From the NCBI GenBank assembly GCA_963678485.1, contig OY782882.1:1054001-1118000 (forward strand): a stretch of 64,000 nt of DNA, given 5' to 3'. Shown here one piece after another: positions 51,747 through 62,055 of this stretch; position 1 is the stretch's first letter; every line of letters begins with the position of its first letter. The position numbers were made by a program, and so were the translations under genes. Below the pieces are notes generated by a model. That model was given only the letters and a program-made list of their open reading frames with translations, did not search any database and was not told where the DNA came from. Origin of the DNA: CALGYY01 sp963678485. Lineage in GTDB: Bacteria; Bacteroidota; Bacteroidia; Bacteroidales; CAIWKO01.

Positions 51747-52147
51747 TTGTTGCGATAAATTTTCTGTTGTAGATCTCCACTGATGTTGGCCAATTCAAGC
51801 GAACTTCCAGAATTCAATCTCGTTCAGGCTTAGCATGCTGACTGTTTACAAATTCTGTGACAGCCGCGGGTGCAAAGCGTAAATTTTACCTATCCCCGGC
51901 GAAATCAGCAAACCGCATCACTGCCCGCCCCCACAAAGAAAAATTAGCAACGCTAATGGTTTTCATATTCTTCAAAGAGCGAATCCTTTTATATTGAGTA
52001 TTACGCCTGGCCTATAACTAATGTATATATACAACTCCATCTCCCCTTCACCGATCTACATCCACTTTAATAATCGATTAGTTGCTATAAAAATCAGTTA
52101 TATGTTGGAATCACACTCTTACAAATATACACGCCCCGATTCAATCA
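51747..52147. other. non-coding stretch, nothing recognised
   Basis: About 400 bp with no supported gene. The only structure seen is GGCCTATAAC near 52007-52016, the inverted counterpart of GTTATAGGC at 51691, so 51691-52016 might be bounded by two attC-like ends in inverted orientation. An ORF for a 77-aa product (52163-52396, minus) overlaps the repeats and is not supported. Confidence 0.5.
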
Positions 52148-53030
52148 ACCAAATAAATAATGTTAAATATGTGTAGTTGTTGTAGTAAGTCGGTATTTAT
52201 GAGGGGATCCCGCATCAAGTGCGGGATGACTGCGTGTATGGGCTGCATCAGTATCTACATTATCCGTGTTGAAGCATTCGCTGGTCATGCAAAGCGTGAT
52301 ACCAGATATCAGTAATGTGTTGTATGAAAATAGTGCAATTTTGAGGGGATCCCGCATCAAGTGCGGGATGACGGCGTGTATGGGCTGCATCAGCATCTAC
52401 ATTAGTAAGGGTTGTTGTATTCGCTAGACGTGCAAAGCGTGATGATGGATATCAGTAATGTGTGTACTATTCACGGGGTGAACTTAGAGTCACCCCGTGA
52501 ATAGTCATGAAGGGATCCCGCATCATTGCGAGATGACGGCGTGTATGGGCTGCATCAGTATCTACATTAGTAAGGGTTGTTGTATTCGCTAGACGTGCAA
52601 AGCGTGATGATGGATATCAGTAATGTGTGTACTATTCACGGGGTGAACTTAGAGTCACCCCGTGAATAGTCATGAAGGGATCCCGCATCATTGCGGGATG
52701 ACTGCGTGTATGGGCTGCATCAGCATCTACATTAGTAAGGGTTGTTGTATTCGCTAGACGTGCAAAGCGTGATACCGAATATCAGTAATGTGTTGTAAGA
52801 ACATGATGCAATAATGAGGGGATCCTGCATCAAGTGCGGGATGACTGCGTTTATGGGAGGCGTCTGTATTTATATTATTACGAGCTGAAGCGTTCGCTAG
52901 ACTTGCAAAGCGTGGTATTGGATATCAGTAATGTGTGTACTATTCACGGGGTGAACTTAGAGTCACCCCGTGAATAGTCATGAAGGGATCCCGCATCAAG
53001 CGCGGGATGAAGCGATGATGTGTGCGTTAT
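52148..53030. repeat. array of six 142/166-bp units with two hairpin types
   Basis: GGATCC of hairpin A recurs at 52205, 52347, 52513, 52678, 52820 and 52986. Spacings are 142, 166, 165, 142 and 166 bp. The long units contain hairpin B (ACTATTCACGGGGTGA...), the short ones carry a 20-odd base filler instead. Both unit types share GGGCTGCATCAG and ATTCGCTAGACGTGCAAAGC. The array opens with ACCAAATAAATAATGTTAAA as at 9838. No cas gene and no unique spacers exist, so it is not a CRISPR. Confidence 0.9.
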
Positions 53031-53129
53031 GTTGTCTATTTCTACAGCAATATCATCCTATATAGGATCCGAAAAAATAGGGAAATGGCGTAAGAGTATA
53101 AATGCAATAATGTCGGTCTGCACTGCAAT

Positions 53130-53161
53130 AGCACATCACCACATTATCACATTAGCACATT
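53130..53161. repeat. four tandem 8-bp units
   Basis: AGCACATC, ACCACATT, ATCACATT, AGCACATT follow one another (pattern ANCACATN) just after the DUF349 stop codon on the minus strand. The rest of 53031-53129 holds nothing recognised. Confidence 0.7.
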
Positions 53162-53164
53162 AAA

Positions 53165-55192
53165 TTATTGACGGCTAAGGAGCTTGAGTTTTGCTTTCAA
53201 TAAGGCCAATTCTTCTTTGGCACTTTTGATTTTGCGTTCAAACTCTTCTTTCAGGATATCTGCATTCTTTGAGGATGCAAGGAAACCGATGTTATTCTCC
53301 CAAAGATTAATATCGCTCTGAAGCTTGCTAATCTTGCCTTCCATGAGTCCGCGCTCGCGATACATCATCTTACCCGAATCGGGTGATGACTGCATTGCAT
53401 CGAGCTTGTTTTTGTATTGCAAGGTATTGGCTTCAGCCGAAGAAATTTTCAAACGATCCAGCAAACGATTGATGGCGTTGCGGAATTCATTCTGTAATTT
53501 TTCTTTCTGATCCATGGGCACATGACCAATCTCCATCCATTCGCGCTGAAAATTACGCAGGGCATCGAGGTTTGTCTTTTTATCTTCTCCTACAGGATAG
53601 GCATCTACCTGCTTGATAAGTTCGAGTTTCTTCTGCTGATTCTCCCCTTCCATCTGATTGATGTTGGAGAAATAATGCGACTTTGCATGAAAGAATTCAT
53701 CACAGGCCGAACGGAAACGTTTCCATATTTTATCAGAATATTTGCGCGGCACCGGACCTATCTTTTTCCACTCCTGCTGAAGTTTTAGAAAATCATTGGT
53801 CGTGGTTTTCCAATTCGTACTTGTCTTGAGCGCTTCAGCCTGCAAACAAAGATTTACCTTGAGGTTGTAGTTGTTGGTCTGCTGCTCCTTTAATCCGCCA
53901 AAAAATTCCTTTTTCAGATTATAGAAATTATTGATGGATTTCTTGAATCGTTGCCAGATTTCGTCGTTTGATTTCACCGGGGCGCGACCAATGGCCTGCC
54001 ACAGCTTCATCATCTCGGTAATCTCGTTGGTTTTTTCTTTCCACACCTGCATATTAGGAATCTCTTCCGCAAGCATGGCCTCAATCTTTTCGCACAATGC
54101 AGTTTTAGCAAGCAGATTGTTTTCCTGCTCCTTCTCCTGACTACTGTAATATTCTTTACGGATTACATTGATGCGATCGGTCACGGTTTTAAAGCGCTCC
54201 CAAATCTCATCTTTTTTATCCTGAGGAACAGGACCAATCTCTTTCCACTCATCGTGGTATTTCTGCAGCAGCTTGAATGACTTATGAACACTGGTCGACA
54301 ACAATAATTCCTCAGTCTTTTCGCAGAGTTGCATTTTATGTTCAAGATTCTTTTTCAGATCAAGATCCTTTAATTCCTTATTGATCTTTACCTTGTCGAA
54401 AAAGCGCTCCACCAGGAAGTTGTAGGTCTGCCAAAGGTTGTTCATTTCGGCACGTGGCACCAGACCAATCTGTTTCCAACGTTCCTGCAGGCCTTTGAAC
54501 TCATCATACGTCCGCTTGAGCGTTTCCTCTGAATTCACCAATACCTTGAGCTCTTCCAATACTTGTTGTTTGGCTGCCAGGTTGATGATTTTTTGTTTCT
54601 CAAGTTGTTCGTTAAACTTGGCTTTCTTCACGCGGTACACATCGAAGATCAGACGGAACTTTTCTTCGAGTGGATCGGGAATTGGCTTATAATCTTCGGC
54701 AAGACCGCCAGCTGCAATAAATGCATCGGCTGCTGCCTGTTTTTCATCTTTGATAATTCTTAGAAATTCAACCTTAATCGCAGCAATACGGTTTTTGATG
54801 CGATTTACATCATCGTGACTAACTGCTTCTTCCAGCTTGGTGATTAATTCGTCCTTGCTAAGTACTGAATAGTCAACCTCTGGTTCATAGACTTCCTCTT
54901 CACCGACTTCAGTTTCTTCCTCCGACTCAGCTTCAGCTTTCTGTATTGCCTCATGCATTTCAAGCTTGCTTAATTCATGGTCGGCAGGGATGAGCTCTTC
55001 GTGTGGCTCTTCGACCATGGTTTCCGAAACAATTTCGGTTACGAGCGGCTGCTCTGCCTCTGGCTTCAGCTCTGCGACAGGGGTTTCAGACTCTGGTGAT
55101 TCAACAGAGGGTTGGGTCTCTGCATTCAGTTCGTCCGCCTTTGGAACATTTTGTTCTTCCGGGTTCTGATGGGTGTGTTCATTCTTTTCCAT
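53165..55192 (-). CDS. DUF349 repeat protein
   Basis: A 675-aa acidic, soluble protein. Residues 1-110 are a low-complexity Glu/Pro/Val tail (EEQNVPKADELNAETQ). From about 130 to 560, four or five DUF349 units repeat the pattern L..F..LQ..WK.IG.VP...K..IW..F (KGLQERWKQIGLVPR, YHDEWKEIGPVPQDK, LWQAIGRAPVKSND, LQQEWKKIGPVPRKYSD, NFQREWMEIGHVPMDQK), ending in a coiled coil (IKSAKEELALLKAKLKLLSR). Function is unknown. DUF349 is widespread, and proteins with it are linked in some studies to translation or stress response; that remains untested here. Confidence 0.9.
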   Translation of the reverse strand: MEKNEHTHQNPEEQNVPKADELNAETQPSVESPESETPVAELKPEAEQPLVTEIVSETMVEEPHEELIPADHELSKLEMHEAIQKAEAESEEETEVGEEEVYEPEVDYSVLSKDELITKLEEAVSHDDVNRIKNRIAAIKVEFLRIIKDEKQAAADAFIAAGGLAEDYKPIPDPLEEKFRLIFDVYRVKKAKFNEQLEKQKIINLAAKQQVLEELKVLVNSEETLKRTYDEFKGLQERWKQIGLVPRAEMNNLWQTYNFLVERFFDKVKINKELKDLDLKKNLEHKMQLCEKTEELLLSTSVHKSFKLLQKYHDEWKEIGPVPQDKKDEIWERFKTVTDRINVIRKEYYSSQEKEQENNLLAKTALCEKIEAMLAEEIPNMQVWKEKTNEITEMMKLWQAIGRAPVKSNDEIWQRFKKSINNFYNLKKEFFGGLKEQQTNNYNLKVNLCLQAEALKTSTNWKTTTNDFLKLQQEWKKIGPVPRKYSDKIWKRFRSACDEFFHAKSHYFSNINQMEGENQQKKLELIKQVDAYPVGEDKKTNLDALRNFQREWMEIGHVPMDQKEKLQNEFRNAINRLLDRLKISSAEANTLQYKNKLDAMQSSPDSGKMMYRERGLMEGKISKLQSDINLWENNIGFLASSKNADILKEEFERKIKSAKEELALLKAKLKLLSRQ

Positions 55193-55334
55193 TGATGAAT
55201 GGCTTTATGTTATTAAGATTCCGGAAGGTTGCACATGATCAACCACCGGTGGGAAGGTTCAAGGGGAGGCAAAAATAATAAATTTTACAATGATTTACGC
55301 CGAATCATTAACGTGAAACGACAGACAATATTTC

Positions 55335-56519
55335 TTACTTAATAGCTGCAAGGGCTTGTTCCAAATCGTGAAGAATATCGGCCACATCTTCGATGCCCAC
55401 CGATAAACGAACAAGTCCATCGGTAATGCCTGATGCCAGACGGTTTTCGCGACTTAGCTTGGAGTGGGTCATAGATGCAGGATGTTGAATTAAGCTTTCC
55501 ACACCACCCAAAGAAACAGCTAATAAAATAAGTTTTACGTTGTTCATTAAAATTCTTCCGGCTTCCACACCACCCTTCAGCTCAAAACTGATCATACATC
55601 CGGGACCTGCCATTTGTTTGCAAGCCAGTTCGTATTGAGGATGAGATTTTAAGCCCGGGAAGCGGACTACAGCCACCTGAGGATGACTTTCGAGGAATGC
55701 GGCCACTTTAATGGCATTCTCCTGAGCACGGTCAACGCGGATTCCCAGTGTTTTAAGCCCACGATGAGCTAAAAATGCCTGGTGTGGGTCGATATTGAAG
55801 CCCATGTTCACCATTACGGGACGAATAATATCATAATATTTCTTTTCCTTGGCTACAATGATACCACCCACGATATCAGCATGGCCATTGATAAATTTGG
55901 TCATTGAATGCAATACTACATCAGCACCAAATTCAAAAGGACGCTGCAGATATGGGCTGCAGAAGGTGTTATCCACAACTACAGGAATATTATGCGCATG
56001 AGCAAAATCGCTCAGACCTTTAAGGTCGGTGATGGTCATGGTAGGATTCGCAGGGGTTTCGGTATAAATAAGCTTGGTATTTGGACGTATAGCGGCCTTC
56101 ACCTGCTCCAGATCGGATGTATCCAGATAGGTGTACTCAACGCCAAAACGTGCCATAATGCTAAGCATAATGCCGCGTGCCGGACCGTAAATCGCGTCGT
56201 GACTGATAATATGACCACCCTTTTCCAACAATGCCATGTAAATGGTGCTGATTGCGCCCATACCCGAAGCTGTAGCGATACCACCATATCCGCCTTCCAA
56301 TGCAGCAACTGCATTTTCTAAGGCTTTAATGGTAGGATTACCTATACGGGAATAAATATATCCATCGCTTTCGCCCGAAAAACACTGGGCTCCATGTTCA
56401 GCATTTTTGAATTTAAATGTAGAGGTTTGATAGATGGGTACAACAGCGCTACCGTAAGCATCTTCTACACCACCTTCGTGGATCAATTTGGAATTGAATC
56501 CGATATCATCATGTTTCAT
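55335..56519 (-). CDS. PLP-dependent trans-sulfuration enzyme (methionine gamma-lyase / cystathionine gamma-synthase type)
   Basis: A 394-aa member of the Cys/Met metabolism PLP family. Motifs: YQTSTFKFKN, YIYSRIGNPTIKALENAVAA, TASGMGAIS, VVVDNTFCSPYLQRPFEFGA, and the PLP Lys in LHSMTKFINGHADIVGG (about residue 210), then HQAFLAHRGLKTLGIR and SLGGVESLIQHPASMTH. The segment PANPTMTITDLKGL resembles methionine gamma-lyases, but the Cys116 of typical Mgl (near IYGPARG) is Pro, so cystathionine gamma-synthase or gamma-lyase activity is equally possible. No neighbour of sulfur metabolism helps decide. A good promoter precedes it. Confidence 0.9.
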   Translation of the reverse strand: MKHDDIGFNSKLIHEGGVEDAYGSAVVPIYQTSTFKFKNAEHGAQCFSGESDGYIYSRIGNPTIKALENAVAALEGGYGGIATASGMGAISTIYMALLEKGGHIISHDAIYGPARGIMLSIMARFGVEYTYLDTSDLEQVKAAIRPNTKLIYTETPANPTMTITDLKGLSDFAHAHNIPVVVDNTFCSPYLQRPFEFGADVVLHSMTKFINGHADIVGGIIVAKEKKYYDIIRPVMVNMGFNIDPHQAFLAHRGLKTLGIRVDRAQENAIKVAAFLESHPQVAVVRFPGLKSHPQYELACKQMAGPGCMISFELKGGVEAGRILMNNVKLILLAVSLGGVESLIQHPASMTHSKLSRENRLASGITDGLVRLSVGIEDVADILHDLEQALAAIK

Positions 56520-56548
56520 AAAATAATTTTTAATAGGTCATTAGTAGG

Positions 56549-56580
56549 CAAAAGTATTGTCTTTGGTTGGAATAGCCAAA
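56549..56580 (-). promoter_or_regulatory. Bacteroidetes-type promoter of the PLP enzyme gene
   Basis: On the minus strand TTTG (56580-56577), a 20-base spacer, and TACTTTTG (56556-56549). It lies 30 bases before the start codon and matches the Bacteroidetes consensus. Confidence 0.72.
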
Positions 56581-56780
56581 TGAAAAGGGTTATTTGTTGG
56601 TTAATAACAGTTCGATTATAAACTCATTGGTAGATTATACAGCTCTCTCTCCTATGTTGAGACAAAGCGTCCGATGTGTTGACATCTTGGAGTTTACCAA
56701 GTTAATCGTCTACCAAACAGCACCAGGACAAGGCCGCAACAAAACTTGTGGACAGACTCTCCTAATTAGTTTCATTATTT

Positions 56781-56910
56781 CCACCATTTTTCTTGACAAA
56801 AATGGTGGAGCCAAAAGTCAAGTCAAAGCCAAACGCTATCCCCCTGCTCTCGCCCGCTTGCTTTGACAAGCCTGCGCACACGCTTAGACGAAAAGCATTG
56901 CAACACTTTA
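56781..56910. repeat. GC-rich dispersed repeat R1, internally deleted copy 3 (reverse orientation)
   Basis: Read on the minus strand it matches both ends of the R1 copies at 12.8 and 35.4 kb (GCGTGTGCGC, TGTCAAAGCAAGCGGGCG, and GATAGC...GGCTCCACC), but the central 200 bp is absent. Its terminal hairpin (CCACCATTTTT/AAAAATGGTGG) has a stem different from the other copies, yet paired. No gene in 56520-56780. Confidence 0.8.
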
Positions 56911-57256
56911 TATCCGAAAAGATTCTGGAAAGCTCATAAAAATGAACTTTTTTTAATGCTATTTCATCAATAATGAAGTGAAAGTATCTGTTCTGAAATT
57001 TTATAATATGAATATTCTACACACAGTCATGTCTTAATAACGATGGGATCCTGCATCAAGTGATGGATGACGGCTCCGATTGAAGATTCCCGCAAGTGTG
57101 AAGTTATGAAAGCAAGATTGATGGGCAATTTAATACAAACAAAAACGTAACGGTCTTTCATTCGCAGGATTTGTGAAAATCGCATCTGAACAATGGCATT
57201 GACCTTCTGCAGTTTTCCATAAAAATTGCATGCAACGCTTCTCTTACAAATAATCC
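56911..57256. other. non-coding stretch with one degenerate hairpin A
   Basis: About 350 bp without a supported gene. It contains a degraded copy of hairpin A (GGGATCCTGCATCAAGTG, about 57046-57063) of the kind in the 52-53 kb array. Nothing else was seen. Confidence 0.55.
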
Positions 57257-60200
57257 TTATTGACTGACTCGTACCACCGGAACTGTCAGGTTCTGTTTAC
57301 CATCGAATAAGCGGATATAATACAATCCCGTTGGCCATGCAGAAAGATCAATCTCGAACAGATCGGACATACTTGCAGTATTTGTCATTTGCTGCAGTAA
57401 TAATCCTTTGCTATCGTATACTGCATACTGCTGAATAGCATCTTGAGAAAGCTGGCGAATAAACACTTTATCGTTCGTAGGATTAGGATAGATTTCAACT
57501 TGCAGCGTCTGCAATTCATCAACACCGGAGCACGGAGTAAAGGAAACTCTGATGGTATCCCTCTTGATACAACCATTGTTCACCTGTACCCATATGTCGT
57601 GCGATCCCAGCCAGTACTCAGCAGAATCAATTAGATTTGTCTGTCCGGTCTCTCCATCCGACCAAAGGAATAGCGATCCAGGATTTCCAGCATCAAGCGT
57701 TATATCCAGATCCCAGCAAAGCAGGGTATCATGTCCCAAGTTAACAACCGGTAAAGTATTTACCGTAAGATAGGTCCACGTGATACTATCGCATCCTAAT
57801 ACTGTTTGCTTATTATCTAAATAATTCCCTGTGCTGTGCTGCCATGCACCAGCAGCAAATACACTGTCGCCGTTGCAAATATGAATTACTAAGGTATCGT
57901 GATATGAAGGATTTACGATAAGATTTGTATAGGTAAGACTATCACAACCATAAGTAAGTGTATGACGATGATCTAAATACAATCCGGCGGTATGTTGCCA
58001 GGCCCCCGCTGCAAACGAGCTATCACCAAGACAAATAGTTACATTTAATGTATCATTATAAACAGGATGTACATTCAGATGTCGCACAGTGATTGAATCG
58101 CATCCAAGCAACGTTGGATTATTATCAGTATAGTAACCGCTCAGATGCTGCCATGCTCCCTGAGTGTAGAGGCTATCGCCGTTGCACAGCTGATAATCCA
58201 CGGTATCGCGATAAGCAGGATTTACATAGATCTTAATTGAATCGGCGATACTGCTGCATCCATTTTGGTCGACTGCAGTGAGGTGATAGGTGGTGGTAAG
58301 CACTGGTGTTGCCACAGGATTGGCAATGCCCTGAGCGCTGAGGCTGGCAGAAGGAGTCCATGTGTATGTAGCGATTGCATTGGGTGCTTTGACTTTAATT
58401 GACCATTTGTATAAGGTGCCGGAATTTCCGCTGTTATCGTCGGTGACCACCAAACGCCAGGTTCCGTTTACTCCACCGGTGAGTACCTCGAAACTTTCTT
58501 CCGGAAGGAACAGTCCGGTAAATGGTGTAAAGCCAGTGCTGATGCTATTTACAGCACTCGTCGAAAATTGTGTTCTTAAATAATTATCTCCCGTAGAGCC
58601 ATTATCTGTAGTAAGTTCAACCCTACTGCCATCGGGTGCATAAAGGTAAATATCAACATCACTATCATACGTATGTAATAAAGAATCGATAGTAACGGAG
58701 ACCAAATCGGAAGCCTGACCACCAGCGCCACTCACCAGTATTGATGAACTTATTGAGCCGGGATCGGGAATGCTTGCCGCAGTATCGCGAGAGAATGTAA
58801 GCTGGGAACTGCCGCCACCAAAGGCAGAGACCGTAGCCAGAAGATTAGCAGGGCTCCATTTGCAAATGACGGTATCATCGGCAGTGATGCTCTGAATCTC
58901 GGGATTAGTCACAATTCTGGTAATTTTCAACGTATCATTTGTGCGCACCTGATCCGCAGCCCATTGATGATATACTTTAATAGCATATGTCCCATGAACA
59001 TTCATTACTGCTGCAGTAGTAAAGGTTAATCTTATGGTGGAATCCGGTTTTAAGCGACCTGAATTTTTAAGCAGATTGAATGTCTGCAGTGTGCTCCCGT
59101 TGTTGATAGTGCTTGTAAAAGTAACTGGTGTTACAGCAAAATCAATGGTTTTGAGTGTTACATTTTTTATGGTTGCCGCAACCGTATCCGAAGCAGTGAA
59201 GCATCCTTTATGTGTTGGCTTATCAATAGATATTACAGCGATATCATAATCAAGACGTGTATAATTACCTTCATCCGCGCCAACATCAGGAGCAGTACCG
59301 GTTCCCGAATAACCCGTTTCTCCATAACGAATATCATTATCATAATCGCTGGTGATTGCAAGAGGAGAAGTGATGCGCAGTCCGCCACTTGCACACAGTG
59401 TAGGTATGCTCAGCGAAATATGCAAATCGTACGGTGCCGCTGTTGCGTTTATAAAAGGAACATTCTCGGTAAAAGATGAACTGTCGCGCGGTGTCATTCG
59501 CGCCTTAAAGGCTGCAATGGTTTGATCAGTTGCTCCCGTATTTGCAAAAATCACATTTTTCGAAGAAGGAGTCCCTGCATACAAACAATTATTATTTGAT
59601 GAATTTTGATAATTGGAAGTCCCTGCATTGCCCGAATATAACACAGAAGTATTGGCTGTTCCATTCGGAACCGAAGTATTCACGATAATGTTGTTTCGCA
59701 AATCAAGCTTAGCATTATTTGCGAAATACACACCGGTTGACCCGAAGGTAGCTCCTGAACTCGCTGCATTAATAAAGATCGAATTGTAGAACACGAAGGT
59801 GGTGTCGCCTGCAGTCTGCGATAGATAGATTCCGCGAATGGCATTATCGAGATTTGCATTTGGAGCTTTTAGTTCAGAAATAAAATTGTTATATATCTCT
59901 GATTTATTTCCAGTATATATCATAATACCAGCGGCATAACTTTTTGTTCCCGGACTGGAAGTTTGCAAATCAAAAATCCTATTACGGTAAATGGTGGCTT
60001 TGCCGCTACCGATGTACATTCCCATCACATTGCTATCAGCAGAAAACAAATGGCTGATTTCATTATCGCGTACAATACGCAGTGCAGATGCATTGGACAA
60101 ATTAATTCCAGTCACCATGCCTTGTCCGGAATGATTCAGATTGCGTATGGTATTCAAATAATAAGTTTCGCTCGTGGGTCCTGCAGTATTATAAATACCA

Positions 60201-61876
60201 TAAATCATGGAACTCGTTGCAGATGAATTAAGGTTATTTATTGTATTATTATGTGCATCCACAACACCTGACCAGCAGCGCATACCATAAAGAGACCCGG
60301 CGCCAGTTTTAAAAAGTGATGAAACGGTGTTCCCATACACGTAGGTATGTAAGGGGCTTCCAGCATCTATTCCCGACAAGCCGCCACTTCCGGTAGTACT
60401 CAAGCCTGTAACGACATTATCATAGATATACAATGTATCAGCATTCGAATTGTTATAAATTCCATACATAGCGGCCGTTGTGGCCTGCGAATTAACCATG
60501 CTTTCGACATAATTTTGATTAATGGTAATACGATTACCGGCAACTGAAGAACCCAGACTATTCGCAATAGCGTAGGAAGGCAAGGTGCTTGAATACGGCT
60601 TCAGGATTATTTTGTTGTTATACACTGTTGCATTGGCGCCGAAGCCATTTACCAAATATATTCCGAAGAGAGAAACGCTGGTGCTATCACCACCATTAAT
60701 ACTATCATTAGATATATTGACTTTATTTTGATATGACACATAAATTCCAGAAGCCATTTGATTGCCCCCTCCGAAATTACTGATGATATTTCGCCCTGCA
60801 CCACCAACATTTGTGGTTTGATCATAGAGGTCATAAGGTGAAACCACATTGCATCCGCGTAGAATAATACCATTGTACATATTGCTCAAAACGTTCCCCG
60901 AGTAGCTATTCCCCTCATGAAGTCCGGCAATACTTGCCGGATTAGTGACAGCGCCGGAACCGGTATAGTTCGATTGAAAAATTCCAGCAGTATATAGGTT
61001 TTTTCGATTCAACTGTATTGTACAATTTCGAATTTTGCAATTTTTCGCACCATCGGTCGCTGTTGCCCTCGCAATCATATATCCATATTCCATATATAGA
61101 GTTGGATCACTACCTGAGTATTCTTCATTAAGATCAATTCCAGTAATGGTTATATAATCGCCACCATTGATTTTGAAAAAAGCATCGCCGAAGCTTAGAA
61201 AACCAGCATTGTTATTCGTTCCACTTCCTGTGCTCAAGGATTTAATGATAGGCTTAGGAGTCCCCATGCCAACGATTTCCAAGGTATTTACTGCAGTTCC
61301 CGTAGCATTGAGCTGAATATTTACATTATTTTCAACATGGCCGGCTGCCACCTGAATGACGGTTGCACCGCATAATGCGTAGGTATTGAGAGTATCAACA
61401 GCCATTTTTATTGAAGAAAAATGATCGCTCGCCAAAGAACCAACCGTGTAGGTACCATTAAACAAAATATTGAATGTTTGGGTAGCAGTATTATCGCTCA
61501 AATCCGGATCAACAGGAGAGGTTGCACTTATTGAGGCTACAATAGTATTTTTCCCGGGTTTTGGAAAACTTAAGGGCACGCTAAAGGGTAGGTTCGTTCC
61601 ACTAGGAATACTTGGGCTTAGGAATGGAGAACCCGGAATATGATTTCCATTAAGAAGGATATTTATAGTTACCATGTTGGCAATATCTGGCCCATCGTTG
61701 ATTACATTAAAATTCACATTCTGAGTAGTGTTTCCGCAGCTTGGATTAGCTATCGGAGTTATTGTGATGGCCAGATCGCTGGACTGAGCAGATACTTTCA
61801 TTGGCGCCTGAATGCAGAGAACTGCAAGGATTGACAGGCCAATAATTGTTCTAAGGGCAAGGTATATTTTTTTCAT
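57257..61876 (-). CDS. large secreted beta-helix adhesin-like protein with T9SS sorting domain (1539 aa)
   Basis: Signal peptide (1-30), then a CARDB-like domain (about 31-140, LAITITPIANPSC...). From about 150 to 870 a right-handed beta-helix of parallel repeats (the pattern ...NN.I........S...GIY). About 880-1010 another CARDB-like region. About 1060-1180 is a proprotein-convertase P domain (DVDIYLYAPDGSRVELTTD, GTWRLVVTDDNSGNSGTLY). Three repeats of about 45 residues follow (LCNGDSLYTQGAWQH, ICLGDSSFAAGAWQH, ICNGDSVFAAGAWQH), and residues 1460-1539 are the Por sorting domain (VEIYPNPTNDKVFI). A surface-anchored adhesin or glycan-interacting protein is likely; the P domain suggests it may be processed. 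Confidence 0.9.
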   Translation of the reverse strand: MKKIYLALRTIIGLSILAVLCIQAPMKVSAQSSDLAITITPIANPSCGNTTQNVNFNVINDGPDIANMVTINILLNGNHIPGSPFLSPSIPSGTNLPFSVPLSFPKPGKNTIVASISATSPVDPDLSDNTATQTFNILFNGTYTVGSLASDHFSSIKMAVDTLNTYALCGATVIQVAAGHVENNVNIQLNATGTAVNTLEIVGMGTPKPIIKSLSTGSGTNNNAGFLSFGDAFFKINGGDYITITGIDLNEEYSGSDPTLYMEYGYMIARATATDGAKNCKIRNCTIQLNRKNLYTAGIFQSNYTGSGAVTNPASIAGLHEGNSYSGNVLSNMYNGIILRGCNVVSPYDLYDQTTNVGGAGRNIISNFGGGNQMASGIYVSYQNKVNISNDSINGGDSTSVSLFGIYLVNGFGANATVYNNKIILKPYSSTLPSYAIANSLGSSVAGNRITINQNYVESMVNSQATTAAMYGIYNNSNADTLYIYDNVVTGLSTTGSGGLSGIDAGSPLHTYVYGNTVSSLFKTGAGSLYGMRCWSGVVDAHNNTINNLNSSATSSMIYGIYNTAGPTSETYYLNTIRNLNHSGQGMVTGINLSNASALRIVRDNEISHLFSADSNVMGMYIGSGKATIYRNRIFDLQTSSPGTKSYAAGIMIYTGNKSEIYNNFISELKAPNANLDNAIRGIYLSQTAGDTTFVFYNSIFINAASSGATFGSTGVYFANNAKLDLRNNIIVNTSVPNGTANTSVLYSGNAGTSNYQNSSNNNCLYAGTPSSKNVIFANTGATDQTIAAFKARMTPRDSSSFTENVPFINATAAPYDLHISLSIPTLCASGGLRITSPLAITSDYDNDIRYGETGYSGTGTAPDVGADEGNYTRLDYDIAVISIDKPTHKGCFTASDTVAATIKNVTLKTIDFAVTPVTFTSTINNGSTLQTFNLLKNSGRLKPDSTIRLTFTTAAVMNVHGTYAIKVYHQWAADQVRTNDTLKITRIVTNPEIQSITADDTVICKWSPANLLATVSAFGGGSSQLTFSRDTAASIPDPGSISSSILVSGAGGQASDLVSVTIDSLLHTYDSDVDIYLYAPDGSRVELTTDNGSTGDNYLRTQFSTSAVNSISTGFTPFTGLFLPEESFEVLTGGVNGTWRLVVTDDNSGNSGTLYKWSIKVKAPNAIATYTWTPSASLSAQGIANPVATPVLTTTYHLTAVDQNGCSSIADSIKIYVNPAYRDTVDYQLCNGDSLYTQGAWQHLSGYYTDNNPTLLGCDSITVRHLNVHPVYNDTLNVTICLGDSSFAAGAWQHTAGLYLDHRHTLTYGCDSLTYTNLIVNPSYHDTLVIHICNGDSVFAAGAWQHSTGNYLDNKQTVLGCDSITWTYLTVNTLPVVNLGHDTLLCWDLDITLDAGNPGSLFLWSDGETGQTNLIDSAEYWLGSHDIWVQVNNGCIKRDTIRVSFTPCSGVDELQTLQVEIYPNPTNDKVFIRQLSQDAIQQYAVYDSKGLLLQQMTNTASMSDLFEIDLSAWPTGLYYIRLFDGKQNLTVPVVRVSQ

Positions 61877-62055
61877 AGGGCAGGATTTTCTTAGTCGTAT
61901 AAAAATACTAAAAACAAATCATTCTTATTATATCAAATAATTATAGATACAAAAGAAAGCGCAATATAGAAAACTATTCAAGAAGATGCAAGTGAAAAGC
62001 GGGAAAAAACTAATATTCAGAAAGGATAAAAATAAGCGGCACAAATGCTCGAAAA

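Noticed and set aside
52148..53030. Possible CRISPR array
   Set aside because: Units are 142 or 166 bp with hairpins and no short unique spacers; no cas gene in the window.
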